This document shows positions 62,210-64,000 of a DNA stretch of 64,000 nucleotides, in pieces. The stretch is from contig CM077150.1 of the NCBI GenBank assembly GCA_039583875.1, positions 6,231,765 through 6,295,764 on the forward strand, written 5' to 3'. Numbering within the stretch: position 1 is the stretch's first letter; each line of letters starts with the position of its first letter. The notes below the pieces were generated by a model. That model searched no databases, was not told the origin of the DNA, and saw only the letters and a program-made list of their open reading frames with translations. This DNA comes from Platanthera guangdongensis (Eukaryota; Streptophyta; Magnoliopsida; Asparagales; Orchidaceae). The translations under genes were made by a program, and so were the position numbers.

Positions 62210-63993
62210 TCAGGGGGTCTGGGCATAATGACTGTCTTCCGCTTCCTTCTCCTCGGACACTTCCATCTTGCTCAAGCTCTCCATGACCTTCTCCATCTCC
62301 TCCGCCTTGGCCAACCAAGAGATGGTGTTGACGGCCGTGACGTAGCACTGCCTTGCCATCCTGGAGTCTCCCTTGACTCTGACCTGGATTCCCCCTGAGT
62401 TGAACTTGAGGCACTGGTGGAACGAAGACGACACGCAACGGAAGGCGCTGATGAGGGGTCTTCCGAAGATGGCGTTGTAGCTGCTTGGAGCGTCAACAAT
62501 GACGAACCGGCAGTTCCTTGAGACTCCCCCCAATTTCACTTGGAGTCCTACTGCACCTTCGACCTCCTTCCTCTCCCCTGAGAATCCGAACAGGGGTCCG
62601 TCCGAGGCCAACAACCTCCTTTGCTCCACTTTCATCTCGTCAAACGCCTTCTTGAAAACGACGTTGACGGAGCTTCCATTGTCAACCAAGACCGGGAGAC
62701 GGTGTAGCCTTCGATGGCCGTCTGGATGACCAGCGCATCGCAGGACGGATCCTCATGATCTGGCAGGTCCTTCACTGAGAAGGTGATCTTCTCCTCCTGG
62801 GGCGGTGTCTGGGAGGTTGAGGCGACGCTCCTTTGGTACATGACATGGAGGCTTGCCTTCCGAGTGGCCTCAACCCCCACTCCACCGTGGATCACTCCTA
62901 TACCACCTCGGGTTCCCACGTCGACCCGGTCCTCGCATATATCATCACCCCCTTCTCCGGGTAGAACCTCTTCTACCCGCACCGACGGCTGCGGCTGGGC
63001 AGGGCCTCTAGCCCCCCTCACTTCCAAGAACTCGGGGCAGGTAGCCGTGGCGTGCCCCTCCACCTGGTGGAAGTCACAGTATAGCAATGCTCTTTCTCCT
63101 CTTTTTCGGCGGGCCGGGCGTTCTCTCCTGTTACCTCTTCCCCCTCCTATCGCCAAGGCTTGCTGTGGCGGGGGCAAGAGCTGCCTTGGGGCTTGCCTCT
63201 GGAAGTTATACCTCCCTTGGCCCCCATGAAAGTTCCCCCCTCCTGGGATGAGAGCTCTTCCTGGACCTTGGGCAGGTCCTCCCTGCTGCCTCCAGCCTGG
63301 TTCCGGACCCTCCTGTCCTTGGAACCCCTGAGCTCTCTACTCCTCTCTTCTTCTTCCTTCCTGATGCCTTGAGCCTCCTTGCTCCTTCGACTCCGTCTCT
63401 GTTAGCTTTGCCAATTTCTTGACAAATGTCGGGTTGGCTGCCTCCATGGCAATCTCCTCTGCCGCCCTTTCCATCAGCTCCTCGAAGGAAAGGGGGGCCT
63501 TCCTGGTCAAGCACATCTTGAAGAAGCCCTCCTTCAGCCCAACGGTGAAGGCCATCTGGAGAGCGTACCCTGACATCTCCTGGACCTCCAAGATCTCTTC
63601 TTGGAACCTGTCAACGTAGTGGGTCAGCGACTCCTCGGCCCTTTGCCTTATCAGAAAGATGGATTCGGGACTCTTCTTCCTCTTCTTTGAGGTGGAGAAG
63701 CGAAGCTGAAAGCTCCGGCTCAAGTCCTCGAACTCATAGATCGACCTCGGAGGGAGTTGATGGAACCAGTCCCTTGCCTTCTCCTTTAACGTGATCGCAA
63801 AGAGGCGACACTTGAAGACATCCGTCATCGGCCTGATGGAGACCGCATCCTCGAACCACTGTAGGTGCTGGACGGGATCATCCTTCCCGATATAGTAAGC
63901 CATGTCTGACTCTCTGAACCCCTCGGGAACGGGAGCTGAGATGATCAGCTCGCTGAAGGGTGATCTCCTAAGGGGTGGTCTCGCCACCTCCAC
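62210..63993 (-). pseudogene. Tat-like gag-protease gene, second copy
   Basis: The gag core is complete here: DPVQHLQWFEDAVSIRP, LKEKARDWFHQLPPRS, FEDLSRSFQLRF, RQRAEESLTHYVDRFQEE, then GLKEGFFKM. Frame changes occur in a GAA-rich run near 63340 (with a TAG nearby) and near 62693. The zinc finger CDFHQVEGHATATC and protease segments (MVDNGSSVNVVF, AIFGRPLISAF) follow to a TGA at 62210-62212. The family's intact form thus contains a whole retrotransposon gag domain, a zinc finger and a protease, but no polymerase. Confidence 0.85.
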
Positions 63994-64000
63994 TCGCGCG

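Larger units (their letters stand above)
59674..64000 (-). mobile_element. Second Tat-like gag-protease element, extends past window
   Basis: Minus-strand relative of 13921-19171. 3' LTR 59674-60744, polypurine tract complement 60745-60760, 78-bp array 60827-62060, gag-protease 62210-63993. The 5' LTR lies outside. As in the first copy, no RT or integrase occurs between protease and LTR. The left flank is GCACC. Confidence 0.88.

Overview
The window is repeat-dominated nuclear DNA of a flowering plant, most likely a eudicot. The evidence is Ty1/copia and Ty3/gypsy LTR retrotransposons with plant tRNA-iMet primer sites, Tourist-like MITEs with TAA/TTA target duplications, a PIF/Harbinger element, an RTE-type LINE fragment, tRNA-related repeats and one intact plant calmodulin-like (CML) gene. 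Apart from that gene (5546-6160) and a weakly supported 5' gene end near 55.27 kb, every coding trace I can interpret belongs to a transposable element, and nearly all of those are decayed.

Layout. 0-5.2 kb: a three-deep stack of MITEs, an AT-rich inverted-repeat element split by a solo LTR, and an 880-bp TAA-flanked element. 5.3-6.3 kb: the CML gene. 6.5-11.0 kb: a complete but dead PIF/Harbinger transposon carrying both its Myb/SANT-like ORF1 and its DDE transposase. 11.0-11.2 kb: a small MITE with a perfect hairpin. 11.3-30.3 kb: one ancient plus-strand copia element whose gag, protease and integrase pieces are scattered over 19 kb, because at least six later insertions cut it: LINE, solo LTR, Tat-like gag-pro element, full copia on the minus strand, MITE, LTR-bounded block. 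30.3-38.26 kb: a chromodomain-type gypsy element that runs into a 500-N scaffold gap. 38.76-39.85 kb: sequence resembling plant mitochondrial DNA. 39.85-48.44 kb: a 5'-truncated Sirevirus-type copia with an extra downstream gene and its 3' LTR. 48.4-54.8 kb: GC-rich LTR-like DNA split by a complete minus-strand copia (48920-53833). 54.8-56.8 kb: a possible host promoter, a MITE and a 364-bp tRNA-related palindrome. 56.77-58.84 kb: a 2-kb LTR-like unit full of minisatellites. 59.67-64.0 kb: a second, minus-strand copy of the Tat-like gag-pro element, leaving the window.

Two systems stand out. (1) The Sirevirus-type element carries an extra, now broken gene with a PKKKRK-type nuclear signal and coiled coils. 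It sits behind its own TATA box and a cluster of the 10-bp palindrome GTGTCGACAC; the same cluster-plus-TATA layout recurs in the element's LTR. This suggests a self-encoded regulator with its own binding sites. (2) A repeated non-autonomous Tat-like family encodes only gag and protease, and has an array of 78-bp tandem repeats where reverse transcriptase and integrase should be. Two unrelated LTR families here also carry GC-rich palindromes near the start of their LTRs.

Limits: all boundaries, repeat counts and family names were read by eye without database searches. LTR ends are supported best where target duplications are quoted.
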